From positions 1-64,000 of the forward strand of contig JAFROT010000013.1 of the NCBI GenBank assembly GCA_017429525.1: DNA of 64,000 nt, in the 5' to 3' direction. A program made the translations under genes and the position numbers. How positions within the stretch are numbered: the stretch's first letter is position 1; every line of letters starts with the position of its first letter. Below the pieces are notes generated by a model. The model was not told where the DNA came from and did not search any database. It saw only the letters and a list, made by a program, of their open reading frames with translations. This document shows, one piece after another, positions 1 to 9,347 of this stretch. This stretch comes from Bacteroidaceae bacterium (GTDB lineage: Bacteria; Bacteroidota; Bacteroidia; Bacteroidales; Bacteroidaceae).

Positions 1-414
1 CACCACCATCACCATCACCACCACGATGATGAAGGCGAGGCCGAAGAATACGGCATCGGGACGTTTGTCTATTATCGCCGTAAGCCGCTCAACCTCGGGC
101 TCTTCGACGAGTTCGTAGCCCGCCATTGGCCCAAGAGCGTCATTCGTGCCAAAGGCATCTGCTGGTTCTACGGCGAGCCCGACACCTGCTACGTATTCGA
201 GCAGGCTGGCCGACAAGTGACCTTGCGCGACGCAGGACAATGGTATGCTACGATGCCTGCCGACGAACTTAAAGCGTTCATGGAACAGACGCCCGCGCTC
301 CAACGCGACTGGGACGAGCAATATGGCGACCGCATGCAGAAACTGGTGTTCATCGGCCAACACCTCGACCGCGAAGCCATAACGGCTGCTCTCGATGCCT
401 GCCTGGCGGTCTGA
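1..414 (+). CDS. CobW/G3E-family GTPase metallochaperone, C-terminal part (partial)
   Basis: Only the last 137 codons are in the window; the gene runs in open from base 1. The visible part opens with eight consecutive His followed by an Asp/Glu-rich stretch, then the CobW C-terminal domain (GIGTFVYYRR, then WPKSVIRAKG, ending YGDRMQKLVFIGQHLD). In this family (YjiA, ZigA, ZNG1) the N-terminal GTPase domain, missing here, drives metal insertion into client proteins, and a His-rich linker before the C-domain binds zinc or another divalent metal. It is a cytoplasmic protein. The stop is followed 48 bases later by the next gene. A zinc role fits the ZnuD-like receptor at 26.8 kb but is inferred. 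Confidence 0.85.
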   Translation, partial: HHHHHHHHDDEGEAEEYGIGTFVYYRRKPLNLGLFDEFVARHWPKSVIRAKGICWFYGEPDTCYVFEQAGRQVTLRDAGQWYATMPADELKAFMEQTPALQRDWDEQYGDRMQKLVFIGQHLDREAITAALDACLAV

Positions 415-462
415 GGTCGAAGCGCTTAACATATATTCACCTCTTACCAATTCGTCACGCCC

Positions 463-1290
463 GTGAGACTTATTCCCATCTCCTCTCTGACCCAGCCTGG
501 CATCGATGTCTTTGCCACGCTTACAGAGGCACAGTTGCGCAACCGGCTGGAGCCAGAGAAAGGCGTGTTCATCGCCGAGAGCCCTAAGGTTATCCGCGTA
601 GCGCTCGACGCTGGCTATGAGCCATTGGCTCTACTTTGCGAACGGCGTCACATCGAAGGCGACGCCGCCGACATTATCAGCCGAATAGGCGACATTCCCG
701 TCTACACGGGCGAGCGCGAATTGCTGGCACAGCTCACAGGCTATACCCTCACGCGTGGCGTTCTCTGTGCGATGCGTCGACCACGAGCAAAAAGCGTTGA
801 GGAGGTCTGCGAACAGGCCCGACGCATCGTGGTCATCGAAGGTGTCGTCGACACTACTAATATCGGCGCTATCTTCCGTTCGGCTGCAGCTTTGGGCATC
901 GATGGCGTGTTGCTCACGACCGACAGTTGCGACCCGCTCAACCGACGTGCCGTTCGCGTATCCATGGGCTCAGTATTCCTCGTGCCTTGGGCTTGGATGG
1001 AACCGACCGCAGCGATTGCTGACGTCCACTATACGGACCGCCTAAGGTGCCTGGGATTCAAGACCGCAGCGATGGCGCTGACCGATGATTCCGTAGGTAT
1101 CGACGATCCTGCGCTTGTGGAGGCGCGCAAGTTGGCCATCATCATGGGAACTGAAGGCGACGGACTCCCTCGCACGACCATCCAATCAGCCGACATCGTC
1201 GCACGCATACCGATGGCTCATGGAGTCGACTCGCTTAACGTCGCAGCAGCCTCTGCCGTAGCCTTTTGGCAACTGCGAACACGTGATTAG
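463..1290 (+). CDS. TrmH/SpoU-family RNA 2'-O-methyltransferase
   Basis: This 275-residue protein starts at GTG 463; no ATG gives a full domain. An N-terminal RNA-binding region (about 1-110) precedes a SPOUT domain with all three motifs: NIGAIFR near residue 134 (catalytic Arg/Asn motif), MGTEGDGLP near 227 and DSLNVAAA near 254, which form the knotted SAM site. Such enzymes transfer a methyl group from SAM to a ribose 2'-OH in rRNA or tRNA. Length and motif spacing match cytoplasmic rRNA methyltransferases of this family; the target nucleotide cannot be read from sequence. It probably shares transcription with the CobW-type gene upstream. Confidence 0.88.
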   Translation: MRLIPISSLTQPGIDVFATLTEAQLRNRLEPEKGVFIAESPKVIRVALDAGYEPLALLCERRHIEGDAADIISRIGDIPVYTGERELLAQLTGYTLTRGVLCAMRRPRAKSVEEVCEQARRIVVIEGVVDTTNIGAIFRSAAALGIDGVLLTTDSCDPLNRRAVRVSMGSVFLVPWAWMEPTAAIADVHYTDRLRCLGFKTAAMALTDDSVGIDDPALVEARKLAIIMGTEGDGLPRTTIQSADIVARIPMAHGVDSLNVAAASAVAFWQLRTRD

Positions 1291-1344
1291 GCACGGCTGT
1301 ACGGAGACAATAGTACTTTAGTCACAAAAAAGCCGCCTTTTTGC

Positions 1345-1374
1345 TTGACATATCAATAAAATCAACTATCTTTG
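1345..1374 (+). promoter_or_regulatory. Bacteroidetes-type promoter for pruA
   Basis: TTG at 1345-1347 and TATCTTTG at 1367-1374 are separated by 19 bases, matching the -33/-7 pattern of the Bacteroidetes primary sigma factor. The start codon at 1412 lies 37 bases downstream. Confidence 0.8.
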
Positions 1375-1411
1375 CAACGCATTTTCCACTAACTAAATAA
1401 CCATAATCCTT

Positions 1412-3037
1412 ATGAGAAATTCCATCATTACCTTTCCCCTGCCGGCTAATGAGCCGGTGAAGAGCTATCTGGCTGGATCACCCGAACGCGTTGCCCTCGA
1501 AGCTGAACTGGAACGACAGTCCAACATCATTGTCGACATTCCTATTATTATTGGTGGCAAGGAGATACGTACCGGCGATACAGGCGAAGTGCGTTGCCCG
1601 CACGACCACAAGCACGTGCTGGCCACCTATCACAAGGTCGGCGAGAAAGAAATCAAACTGGCCATTGAAACCGCCATGAAGGCTTGGGAAGAATGGTCGA
1701 AGACCGACTGGACCGTGCGCGCCGGCATCGCCATGAAGATGGCCGAACTGCTCGCCACCAAGTACCGTCCAATTATGAATGCAGCTTGCATGCTTGGACA
1801 AAGCAAGAACATCTACCAGGCCGAAATCGACTCGGCTTGCGAGACCATCGACTTCTTCCGCTACAACGTCCACTACGCCTCGAAGATTTATGCCATGCAG
1901 CCCAAAGATGGCGCCGGCAACATCAACCACACCGAATATCGTCCACTCGAAGGCTTCGTGCTAGCCGTGACGCCTTTCAACTTCACCAGCATCGCCTCCA
2001 ACCTCTGCATGACGCCCGTCCTGATGGGCAACGTTGCCGTTTGGAAGCCTTCCACCACTGCCCTGCTCTCCAATTACTACCTCATGCAGTTGTACAAGGA
2101 AGCAGGTCTGCCCGACGGCGTCATCAACTTCCTGCCCGGCAGCGGTGCACTCATCGGCAAGGTCTGCACTGAGAGTAAATACTTCGCCGGCATTCACTTC
2201 ACAGGCTCCACCGCCACCTTCAAGAGCCTTTGGGGCCAAGCTTGCTCCAACCTCGACCGCTATATCTCCTATCCGCGCCTCGTAGGCGAGACGGGTGGTA
2301 AGGACTTCATCTTCGTACATCCATCTGCTGACCCGAAGGCCGTAGCCACGGCTGCCTTCTGCGGTGCCTTCGAGTTCCAGGGACAGAAGTGCTCGGCTGC
2401 CAGCCGTATGTATATCCCGAAGAGCTTGTGGCCGACCGTCTTAGAAGATATGAAACGCATGGCTGCTGAGATCAAGATGGGCGACGTGCGCGATGCAAAG
2501 AACTTCGTCAACGCGGTCATCGATGAGGCCAGCTTCGATAAGTGCAAGAGCTACATCGACTTCGCCATCGCAGCAGACGATGCCGAGATTGTCCTTGGCG
2601 GCAAGTGCGACAAGAGCGTGGGATGGTTTGTTGAACCCACCGTCATCGAGACCTCCAACCCGCATTTCAAGTCGATGGAAGAGGAAATCTTCGGTCCCAT
2701 CATTACCGTCTTCCCCTACGACGACGACAAGGTCGAGGAGACCGCCACGCTCTGCGACGAGACTTCACCCTATGGCCTCACCGGTGCCGTCTTCGGTCGT
2801 GATCGTATGGCCGTGGAGAAGATTGCCGACCGTCTGGCTTACGCCGCCGGCAACTTCTACATCAACGACAAGCCGACTGGAGCTGTCGTCGGCATGCAGC
2901 CCTTCGGCGGCGCGCGTGCCAGTGGCACCAACGACAAGGCCGGTGGCGAGTTCAACCTCATCCGCTGGATCATCCCGCGCGTCATCAAGGAGACGCTCGT
3001 CAGCCCGACGGACTATAGATATTCCTATATGAAATAA
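1412..3037 (+). CDS. pruA: L-glutamate gamma-semialdehyde (1-pyrroline-5-carboxylate) dehydrogenase
   Basis: A 541-residue aldehyde dehydrogenase of the PruA/RocA type. It oxidises glutamate semialdehyde, formed from proline, to glutamate with NAD+. The catalytic Cys is at about residue 327 (FQGQKCSAASR) and the general-base Glu at about 293 (GETGGKDF). The NAD-binding fold covers about 60-290, and the C-terminal part has the family motif GMQPFGGARASGTNDK. Length equals the usual stand-alone P5C dehydrogenase; there is no PutA-type proline dehydrogenase domain. It has its own promoter and is monocistronic as far as seen. The glycyl radical enzyme at 17.7 kb looks like a hydroxyproline dehydratase, whose product is P5C, so the two could meet in one pathway; that link is inferred. 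Confidence 0.95.
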   Translation: MRNSIITFPLPANEPVKSYLAGSPERVALEAELERQSNIIVDIPIIIGGKEIRTGDTGEVRCPHDHKHVLATYHKVGEKEIKLAIETAMKAWEEWSKTDWTVRAGIAMKMAELLATKYRPIMNAACMLGQSKNIYQAEIDSACETIDFFRYNVHYASKIYAMQPKDGAGNINHTEYRPLEGFVLAVTPFNFTSIASNLCMTPVLMGNVAVWKPSTTALLSNYYLMQLYKEAGLPDGVINFLPGSGALIGKVCTESKYFAGIHFTGSTATFKSLWGQACSNLDRYISYPRLVGETGGKDFIFVHPSADPKAVATAAFCGAFEFQGQKCSAASRMYIPKSLWPTVLEDMKRMAAEIKMGDVRDAKNFVNAVIDEASFDKCKSYIDFAIAADDAEIVLGGKCDKSVGWFVEPTVIETSNPHFKSMEEEIFGPIITVFPYDDDKVEETATLCDETSPYGLTGAVFGRDRMAVEKIADRLAYAAGNFYINDKPTGAVVGMQPFGGARASGTNDKAGGEFNLIRWIIPRVIKETLVSPTDYRYSYMK

Positions 3038-3042
3038 ATTGG

Positions 3043-3142
3043 GCCCCACTTACTGACCCCTCCCGCATGGGATAGGAGAGGATTGTCCACTAAAAGACCC
3101 ACCCCCGCCCCTCCCGTATGGGAGGGGAGAGGGCGGTGTAAA
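3043..3142. repeat. Degenerate copy of the GACCCACCCC palindromic element
   Basis: Contains two hairpin-forming stretches, CCCTCCCGCATGGG and CCCCTCCCGTATGGGAGGGG, plus AAGACCCACCCCCGCCCC. These words match the elements in the NQR operon (58.5, 59.4 and 62.6 kb). It lies just after the pruA stop and may serve as its transcript end, although no T-run follows. Confidence 0.6.
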
Positions 3143-3174
3143 GTTCCATTTACCTTCATATTCAATATTTAATT

Positions 3175-4020
3175 ATGAAAAACTATCTTACCTTATTCTC
3201 CGTAAGTTTTATCGTAGCGTTAACAGCCTGCCATAACCGCCCCTCACAAGAGACGTCTGTGGACGGGGCTTTTGATGTCCCCGAGTGCGTCGTCTCGTCC
3301 GTTCCCGACAGCCTTGGCCTCGACTCATTCTACGTCAAATATGTCGATGTCAACGGTCTGCCGCTCGTGTCTTCGTGGCGCGTGCCCGACTCAGCCTTCA
3401 CAGCCGCCCACCGCACCCTCTATGCCATGACCTGCATGTTGAAGCCCGAGGTGCTGCAAGCCATGATCAAAGCCAATGCCCGCGTAGCCATCATGGGTCG
3501 CTACGAAGGTACCACCGACCTGCCCGAGCACCACTACCTCGTCAACGACACAGCCCTCAACTGGGACCTACGCGCCCGTGGCCTCGGCGGCACCATCGAC
3601 GAGCCGCTGACCTCCTGTGCCGAAGAGAACGTCCTCGCCTATCAGATTGATAAATACCACGCCGAGGACATCCTCATCCATGAGTTTGCCCATGCCATCC
3701 ATTGCATCGGCCTCATGATTGCAGAGCCCGACTTCGACGGTCGCCTCAAGCAACTCTATGAGAATGCCAAGGCCCGCGGCATCCTCGAAGGCACCTACCG
3801 CGCCACCGACCACATGGAATATTTTGCCGAGGCCGTACAAGACTGGTTCAACGTCAACGCCGAGATGCCCCGACCCGACGGCAAGCACAACTGGTGCAAC
3901 ACACGCGAAGAGCTCAAGGTCTACGACCCCGACCTCTACGCCCTCCTCGCCGAACATTTCCCCGAGACCGACGAACAGATCAGCAAGCATAAGAAGATCA
4001 ACGAAATTCACAAGCCTTAA
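3175..4020 (+). CDS. Lipoprotein, putative HExxH zinc metallopeptidase
   Basis: This 281-residue protein has a lipoprotein signal (cleavage before Cys19, LTAC) and so is expected on a membrane facing the periplasm or cell surface. It carries a zincin motif HEFAH at residues 169-173 and, 46 residues on, YFAEAVQDW, where Glu219 could be the third zinc ligand (gluzincin arrangement). The middle part (MTCMLKPEV, ARVAIMGRYE) resembles Bacteroidetes proteins annotated only as hypothetical metallopeptidases. Substrate is unknown. A small lipoprotein follows 17 bases downstream, so they are probably co-transcribed. No TAnnTTTG box was found upstream. The peptidase call rests on the motif and its spacing. 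Confidence 0.6.
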   Translation: MKNYLTLFSVSFIVALTACHNRPSQETSVDGAFDVPECVVSSVPDSLGLDSFYVKYVDVNGLPLVSSWRVPDSAFTAAHRTLYAMTCMLKPEVLQAMIKANARVAIMGRYEGTTDLPEHHYLVNDTALNWDLRARGLGGTIDEPLTSCAEENVLAYQIDKYHAEDILIHEFAHAIHCIGLMIAEPDFDGRLKQLYENAKARGILEGTYRATDHMEYFAEAVQDWFNVNAEMPRPDGKHNWCNTREELKVYDPDLYALLAEHFPETDEQISKHKKINEIHKP

Positions 4021-4037
4021 CCCCGATTAAAAATCAT

Positions 4038-4301
4038 ATGAAAAAATTATTGATTCTTACTATTTCGTTGGTATGTTTGACTTGTTGTGATCAAGCAATT
4101 ACAAAGAAATATGGTGGTACAACTACTATTACCCTTGAGAAAGGTGAGAAACTTGTTGAAGCTACATGGAAAGATGATGGCAACCTTTGGTATTTAGTAG
4201 AACCCATGGATTCTGATTATGTTCCAAAGACAAAGGTATTTAAAGAAAGTTCTATGTATGGAGTTCTTGAAGGTAAGGTTATTTTTGTAGAAAGAAAATG
4301 A
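4038..4301 (+). CDS. Small lipoprotein, unknown function
   Basis: An 87-residue protein with a classical lipoprotein signal (MKKLLILTIS, Cys at 16 or 17). The mature part is about 70 residues, with charged and aromatic positions, predicted beta-rich (GGTTTITLEKGEKL, NLWYLVEP). Base composition is clearly more AT-rich than the flanking genes, suggesting recent acquisition or weak codon adaptation. No family was recognised. It lies directly after the metallopeptidase lipoprotein in the same orientation. Confidence 0.6.
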   Translation: MKKLLILTISLVCLTCCDQAITKKYGGTTTITLEKGEKLVEATWKDDGNLWYLVEPMDSDYVPKTKVFKESSMYGVLEGKVIFVERK

Positions 4302-4468
4302 GGATGTGTTAGCACGTCCTCCAGCATCATGCCATCTCACCCTCGTGACCTTCGCCGCATCACCCGCGACGAATGTTCCTCGCCCAATGCCCTGGCCGAG
4401 AGCATGGCCTGCCTGAGCCGTCTAGAAAACCCAACACCAAGTCCCCCCACAACAAAAGCCCTCAAGCA

Positions 4469-6586
4469 ATGACCCGACTTTCCCTCTTCCTAACAGCATT
4501 TGCTGCCGTCCTCCTCACACAGCCTACTGCCGCACAAGACACCACACCTTTTGGTCAAGCTGTGACCTGGGACCACCACAGTCTCCTTTTCGACGGCCAC
4601 CGCGTCTGTCCCGTCATGGGCGAGATTCATTACAGCCGCATTCCGGCCGACGAATGGTCTGCAGAGGTGCACAAGATGCGGGAGGGTGGCGTCACCATCG
4701 TCGCCACCTACGTCTTCTGGAACCATATCGAGGAGCAAGAAGGCATTTTCAGGTGGGACGGTCAGCGCTCGCTACACCGTTTCCTTGAGGTATGCAAGGC
4801 CGAGGGCCTGCCCGTCGTATTGCGCATGGGCCCCTGGTGCCACGGCGAAGTGCGAAACGGCGGTCTGCCCGACTGGCTCTTTACCAAAGGCTGCAAGATG
4901 CGTTCGCAGGACAGCACCTTCCTTGCTTACACCACCCGCCTCTATCGCCAGATCTTCACCCAAGTGCAGGGCCTGCAATGGAAAGACGGCGGTCCCGTCA
5001 TTGCCGCCCAGTTCGACAACGAATACCGCGGCCCAGCCGAGTACTTGCTGGCGCTGAAGCGCATAGCCCTCGCCGTAGGTTTCGACCTCCCATTCTACAC
5101 CCGCACCGGCTGGCCCGAACTCACCACGCCTATGCCCTTCGGCGAGATGCTCCCCCTCTATGGCGACTACGCCGATGGTTTCTGGGACAAGAGCACCAAA
5201 GAGGGCGTCGGCAACTACTACAAGGCTTTTAACTTCAAGGGACAACGAACCTCAACAGCTATAGGAACCGATTTCCTCAACTACGCCGAAGGCTCAACCT
5301 TAAACCCTCAACCCTCAACCTTAAACACCTACCCTTATTTCACCTGCGAACTCGGCGGCGGCATGGCTACAGCCTACCATCGCCGCCCCTACGTCTATCC
5401 AGAAGACGCCTATGCCATGGCCCTCGTCAAGCTCGGCAGCGGCTCTAACCTTCTTGGTTACTATATGTACCACGGCGGCACCAATCCCGAAGGCAAGCTG
5501 ACGAGCCTCAACGAATGTCAGACATCGCCCTTCACCGCCAACAACGACCTGCCCGTCTGCACCTACGACTTCCAAGCCCCGCTGGGCGAATTCGGTCAGA
5601 CCTATCCGCAGTACTATGGCCTTCGTCCACTGCACCTCTTTATGCAAGACTTCGGCGAGCTACTCGCCCCCATGGAAGCCTCTTTCCCCTCTGCCCAAGA
5701 CATAAAGCAAGGCGATGACAGCGCCCTTCGCTGGAGCTATCGCCACAGCAACGGCCAAGCCTTTATCTTTATCAACAATTACGAGCGTTTTGCCGGCCTC
5801 ACTGCCAAGACCACCAGCGAACTCAGCGCCTGCGACATCAGCCTGCCTCGCCTTACCATTCCTGCCGGTTGCTCCGCTATCTTCCCCATCAACGTGGCCG
5901 GCCTACGTTATGCCACCGCCCAACTCGTAGCACAACGCGATGGCAAGACCTACCTCATGCAAGTACCTGGCATCCCAGCTACCCTCGTCTTCTCCGATGG
6001 CAAGACCCTCAAAAACGCGAAACCTCACGGTACGGCCAAGCCTATCTACAAACACTACTACCTACTCACCCGAGACGAAGCTGAACACCTCTTCCTCACC
6101 CCCTCTCCCTCCGGTACATCATCCGTCCTCACCTTCACCAAGGTTCGGAGTGCAGGCCCCCTACGCGCCATCACTAAGGGCCGTGCTAAGGTTGCTGCAG
6201 CCCCTGCAGAAGCTGATTGGCAGCAAGCCGCTGTCTACCGCATCACGCTGCCCAGCGATTCATCACTCTTCGCTCTTCAATCTTCACTCCTTAAGATTAC
6301 CTACCATGGCGATTGCGCCCGCCTGTATGCAGACGGCCATCTCATCGCCGACAACTTCTACTACGGCCGTCCCTTCCTCTACGGCCTCTGGCGCCTCCCC
6401 GCAGACTGCACCGAGCTCGAGCTCCGCATCCTGCCCCTCCAGCCTGAAGCCCCCATCTATCTTCCCCGTGAGGCCGACCACGCCGCCGGCGAAGCCGTAG
6501 TGACCATTGAACTTACGCCCAACAAATACCCCCCCCTCTATCACCAATTGTTCATTGTCAATTATCCATTGTCAATTATCCATTAA
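4469..6586 (+). CDS. Glycoside hydrolase family 35 beta-galactosidase
   Basis: A 705-residue exported enzyme. I chose ATG 4469 because it opens a clean signal peptide (MTRLSLFLTAFAAVLL, ending TAAQ); the longer ORF from 4373 adds 32 residues without features. The TIM barrel has the GH35 hallmarks: GEIHYSRIP, YVFWNHIE, GPWCHGEVRNGGLPDWL, acid/base Glu185 in QFDNEY, and probable nucleophile Glu294 in CELGGGM. It removes terminal beta-galactose from glycans in the periplasm or at the surface. Residues about 276-286 are encoded by a CTCAACC word array and the last dozen residues by a second array, so the repeats have shaped the protein. The GH2 gene follows 16 bases later. Confidence 0.92.
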   Translation: MTRLSLFLTAFAAVLLTQPTAAQDTTPFGQAVTWDHHSLLFDGHRVCPVMGEIHYSRIPADEWSAEVHKMREGGVTIVATYVFWNHIEEQEGIFRWDGQRSLHRFLEVCKAEGLPVVLRMGPWCHGEVRNGGLPDWLFTKGCKMRSQDSTFLAYTTRLYRQIFTQVQGLQWKDGGPVIAAQFDNEYRGPAEYLLALKRIALAVGFDLPFYTRTGWPELTTPMPFGEMLPLYGDYADGFWDKSTKEGVGNYYKAFNFKGQRTSTAIGTDFLNYAEGSTLNPQPSTLNTYPYFTCELGGGMATAYHRRPYVYPEDAYAMALVKLGSGSNLLGYYMYHGGTNPEGKLTSLNECQTSPFTANNDLPVCTYDFQAPLGEFGQTYPQYYGLRPLHLFMQDFGELLAPMEASFPSAQDIKQGDDSALRWSYRHSNGQAFIFINNYERFAGLTAKTTSELSACDISLPRLTIPAGCSAIFPINVAGLRYATAQLVAQRDGKTYLMQVPGIPATLVFSDGKTLKNAKPHGTAKPIYKHYYLLTRDEAEHLFLTPSPSGTSSVLTFTKVRSAGPLRAITKGRAKVAAAPAEADWQQAAVYRITLPSDSSLFALQSSLLKITYHGDCARLYADGHLIADNFYYGRPFLYGLWRLPADCTELELRILPLQPEAPIYLPREADHAAGEAVVTIELTPNKYPPLYHQLFIVNYPLSIIH
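5293..5326 (+). repeat. In-frame CTCAACC/TTAAACC word array in GH35 gene
   Basis: Five imperfect copies of a 7-8 base word (CTCAACC, TTAAACC) lie within codons of the GH35 gene, encoding a Leu-Asn-Pro-Gln-Pro-Ser type stretch. The same CTCAAC words form a long array at 29868-29918. Frame is preserved. Confidence 0.75.
6545..6583 (+). repeat. ATTATCCATTGTCA word array at GH35 3' end
   Basis: Repeats of CATTGTCAATTATC make up the last codons of the GH35 gene and supply the end of its protein (FIVNYPLSIIH). Related words occur in frame in the DUF5107-TPR gene at 11721-11747. Confidence 0.75.
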
Positions 6587-6602
6587 ATCCCCCCTTCCTC
6601 CC

Positions 6603-9347
6603 GTGACCCGCCTTCTCCTTCTTCTCCTCTCTATCGTTATATGCTGCGGCAATACCTCAGCCCAGGCCACTATTGACCTCTCCGGCACCTGGCACCTCAC
6701 TTCGCGCCTCGATGCCAGCGCTGTCACCCTCCCCGGTTCGCTCCTCACCAACGGCCTCGGTGACGACCTCTCCGTCGACACCCGCTGGACAGGCTCACTC
6801 TACGACTCCAGTTACTATTTCAACCCCTTCATGGAGCGCTACCGCCGTGCAGGCCAGATGAAGTTCCCCTTCTTCCTCACCCCTGCAAAGCACTTCGTTG
6901 GCGAAGCCACCTATAGCCGCACCGTTGCCATCCCCAAGACATGGAAACGACAGCGCGTCACACTCTTCCTCGAACGCCCGCACATCGAGACCACCGTCGT
7001 CGTCAACGGCCACGAAGTAGGCCATCAGATGAGCCTCTCCGTTCCTCATCAGTACGACATCACCCCCTACCTGCGCTTCGGTCGTGAAAACGAGATTGCC
7101 ATCCGCGTCTACAACGGCATCGAGAACGTCTGCGTCGGACAGGACTCCCACAGCGTCACCGACCAGACGCAAGGCAACTGGAATGGCATCGCAGGCCGTA
7201 TCGAACTGCGCACCACACCTTATATATATAAGCAGCGCGTCATCACCGATCTCGCCACCGAGACCGCTCATATCACCATCAACGAAATGTCTTACCTCGT
7301 GCAAGTGCCTGGAGCGAAGCCGTGGAACGAACACACGCCACAGCTCTACACTGCCACCGTCCACTATCACGGGCAGCCCGTCCGCGTCACTTTCGGCTTT
7401 CGCGAGATAGCTGTACGCGGTAACGATATCCTGCTCAACGGCAAGCCCATCCATCTGCGTGGCACCGTCGAGAACTGCTGCTTTCCTGAGACTGGCTTCC
7501 CGCCTACCGACACGGCATCTTGGGAGCGTATTTTCCGAACGTGCAAGGACTTCGGCCTCAACCACATGCGTTTCCACAGCTACTGTCCGCCCGAAGCAGC
7601 TTTCGTAGTTGCCGACCGACTCGGTTTCTACCTTCAGCCCGAAGGCCCCTCATGGCCTAACCATGGCGTGAAGCTCGGCAACGGAATGCCCATTGACAAA
7701 TACCTTGCCGATGAGTGCCGCGCCATCCTCGATGCCTACGGTCACCATCCCTCCTTCGTCATGCTGGCTGCTGGCAACGAGCCTGCGGGCAACTGGGTGA
7801 AATGGGGCGTCGATTTCGTCAAGGAAATGAAAGCCTACGACCCTTCACGTATCTACTGCACGGCCAGCGTCGGTGGCGGATGGGAATGGGACTACGGTTC
7901 TGAGTACCACGTCAAAGGCGGTGCCCGTGGCTTGGAATGGAACCGCCGTCAGCCCAGCAGCGACGATGACTTTGCCGAGCAGATTGCCAAGCCGAGGAAC
8001 TACAAAGGCACGGAGCCTAACAACTCTCCCCTCATCTCCCACGAACAAGGCCAATGGTGCGCATTCCCCGATTTCAAGGAAATCCCGCAGTACACGGGCG
8101 CTTACAAAGCAGCCAACTTCGAAATCTTCCGCGACCTCTTGGCTGCTAATGGTATGGCCTCGCAGGCTGAGAAGTTCCTGATGGCCAGCGGACGCCTGCA
8201 AGTGCTGGCATATAAATATGAGATTGAGCGCCACCTGCGCACGCCCCATTATGCCGGATTCCAGCTCCTCGCCTTGAACGACTACAGCGGCCAGGGCACC
8301 GCCCTCGTAGGCCCCCTCAACGTCCATTGGCGCGAGAAAGGCTACTGCACAGCCGAGGACTGGCGCGAGTTCTGCTCGGATGTCGTGCCCCTCGCCCGCT
8401 TCCCTCGCTTCACCTTTGAGACAACCGACACCCTGCGTATACCTATATTATTATATAACCAAAGCGGCAAAGCCATCACGCAGATGCATTACGCCATCCA
8501 CCGTGGCGACTGCAGCCTCCAGGAAGGCACCTGCCAGGCTGGCGACATCATCACCTTCATCCCCTCTGCCATAGAGCAAGCCGCTAAACTCACGCTCACC
8601 ATCGCCGCCGATGCCGGCCATAGGAATCACTGGGACTTCTGGGTGTACAAAAGACCCACCCCCAGCCCCTCCCGTCAGGGAGGAGAGACCCTTTCCTCTG
8701 ACATCCTGATTGTTGACCTTGCGCAACCTCTCCCCTCCCTCACTGGGAGAGCTGGAGACGAGTCTGTCCTCACGGCTCTGGAAGCGGGAAAGGATGTCCT
8801 CCTCTGTGCAGGTGGTAAGATCAAGTATGGCAACGACGTCGTCCATCGCTTCCTGCCCGTCTTCTGGAACACCTCATGGTTCAAGATGAAACCGCCGCAC
8901 ACCACGGGCGCCTACATAGAGGCCGACCACCCCATCTTCCGCGATTTCCCGACCGACGACTGGCAGGACCTCCAATGGTGGGAACTCACGAATCGCGCCC
9001 AGTGCATCAACCTCGCGGAGTTCCCCGCTGACTATCAACCCATCGTCCAACCTATCGACACGTGGCATCTCTCACGCAAGCTTGGCATGCTCCTCGAAGC
9101 CCGCGTCGGCAAAGGGCGCCTCATCCTCACCACCTTCGACCTCACTTCCGACCTCAACCACCGCATCGTGGCCCGTCAGCTACGCCACAGCATCCTCCGC
9201 TATATGCAGTGTCCTGAGTTCCAGCCCTCCCTTGAACTCTCTCCCGAGACACTCCATCACCTCTTCGACCGCGAAGCCCCTGCGGTGAATATGTTTACCA
9301 ACGACTCTCCCGACGAACTTAAACCCAAACTCCAAAATCTGCCATGA
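6603..9347 (+). CDS. Glycoside hydrolase family 2 enzyme
   Basis: A 914-residue exported enzyme starting at GTG 6603, which opens the signal peptide VTRLLLLLLSIVICCG; upstream in-frame codons only run through the preceding repeat. Order: jelly-roll sugar-binding domain (about 30-220), a short Ig-like domain, then a TIM barrel with LRGTVENCCFPE, NHMRFHSYCPPEAA, acid/base Glu393 (AAGNEP) and probable nucleophile Glu481 (SHEQGQW). After the barrel is a C-terminal domain interrupted by a palindromic repeat copy kept in frame (about residues 681-720). Specificity (galactosidase, glucuronidase or other) is not readable. It lies between the GH35 and transporter genes and overlaps the latter by 4 bases, so translation is coupled. 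Confidence 0.85.
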   Translation: MTRLLLLLLSIVICCGNTSAQATIDLSGTWHLTSRLDASAVTLPGSLLTNGLGDDLSVDTRWTGSLYDSSYYFNPFMERYRRAGQMKFPFFLTPAKHFVGEATYSRTVAIPKTWKRQRVTLFLERPHIETTVVVNGHEVGHQMSLSVPHQYDITPYLRFGRENEIAIRVYNGIENVCVGQDSHSVTDQTQGNWNGIAGRIELRTTPYIYKQRVITDLATETAHITINEMSYLVQVPGAKPWNEHTPQLYTATVHYHGQPVRVTFGFREIAVRGNDILLNGKPIHLRGTVENCCFPETGFPPTDTASWERIFRTCKDFGLNHMRFHSYCPPEAAFVVADRLGFYLQPEGPSWPNHGVKLGNGMPIDKYLADECRAILDAYGHHPSFVMLAAGNEPAGNWVKWGVDFVKEMKAYDPSRIYCTASVGGGWEWDYGSEYHVKGGARGLEWNRRQPSSDDDFAEQIAKPRNYKGTEPNNSPLISHEQGQWCAFPDFKEIPQYTGAYKAANFEIFRDLLAANGMASQAEKFLMASGRLQVLAYKYEIERHLRTPHYAGFQLLALNDYSGQGTALVGPLNVHWREKGYCTAEDWREFCSDVVPLARFPRFTFETTDTLRIPILLYNQSGKAITQMHYAIHRGDCSLQEGTCQAGDIITFIPSAIEQAAKLTLTIAADAGHRNHWDFWVYKRPTPSPSRQGGETLSSDILIVDLAQPLPSLTGRAGDESVLTALEAGKDVLLCAGGKIKYGNDVVHRFLPVFWNTSWFKMKPPHTTGAYIEADHPIFRDFPTDDWQDLQWWELTNRAQCINLAEFPADYQPIVQPIDTWHLSRKLGMLLEARVGKGRLILTTFDLTSDLNHRIVARQLRHSILRYMQCPEFQPSLELSPETLHHLFDREAPAVNMFTNDSPDELKPKLQNLP
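8645..8760 (+). repeat. Palindromic GACCCACCCC element inserted in frame in GH2 gene
   Basis: AAAAGACCCACCCCCAGCCCC, then CCTCCCGTCAGGGAGG, and on the far side CTCCCCTCCCTCACTGGGAG. These are the same blocks as in the NQR intergenic elements, but inside an open reading frame that stays open. It encodes a Pro/Ser/Gly-rich segment (PTPSPSRQGGE, then QPLPSLTGRAGDE). Confidence 0.8.
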
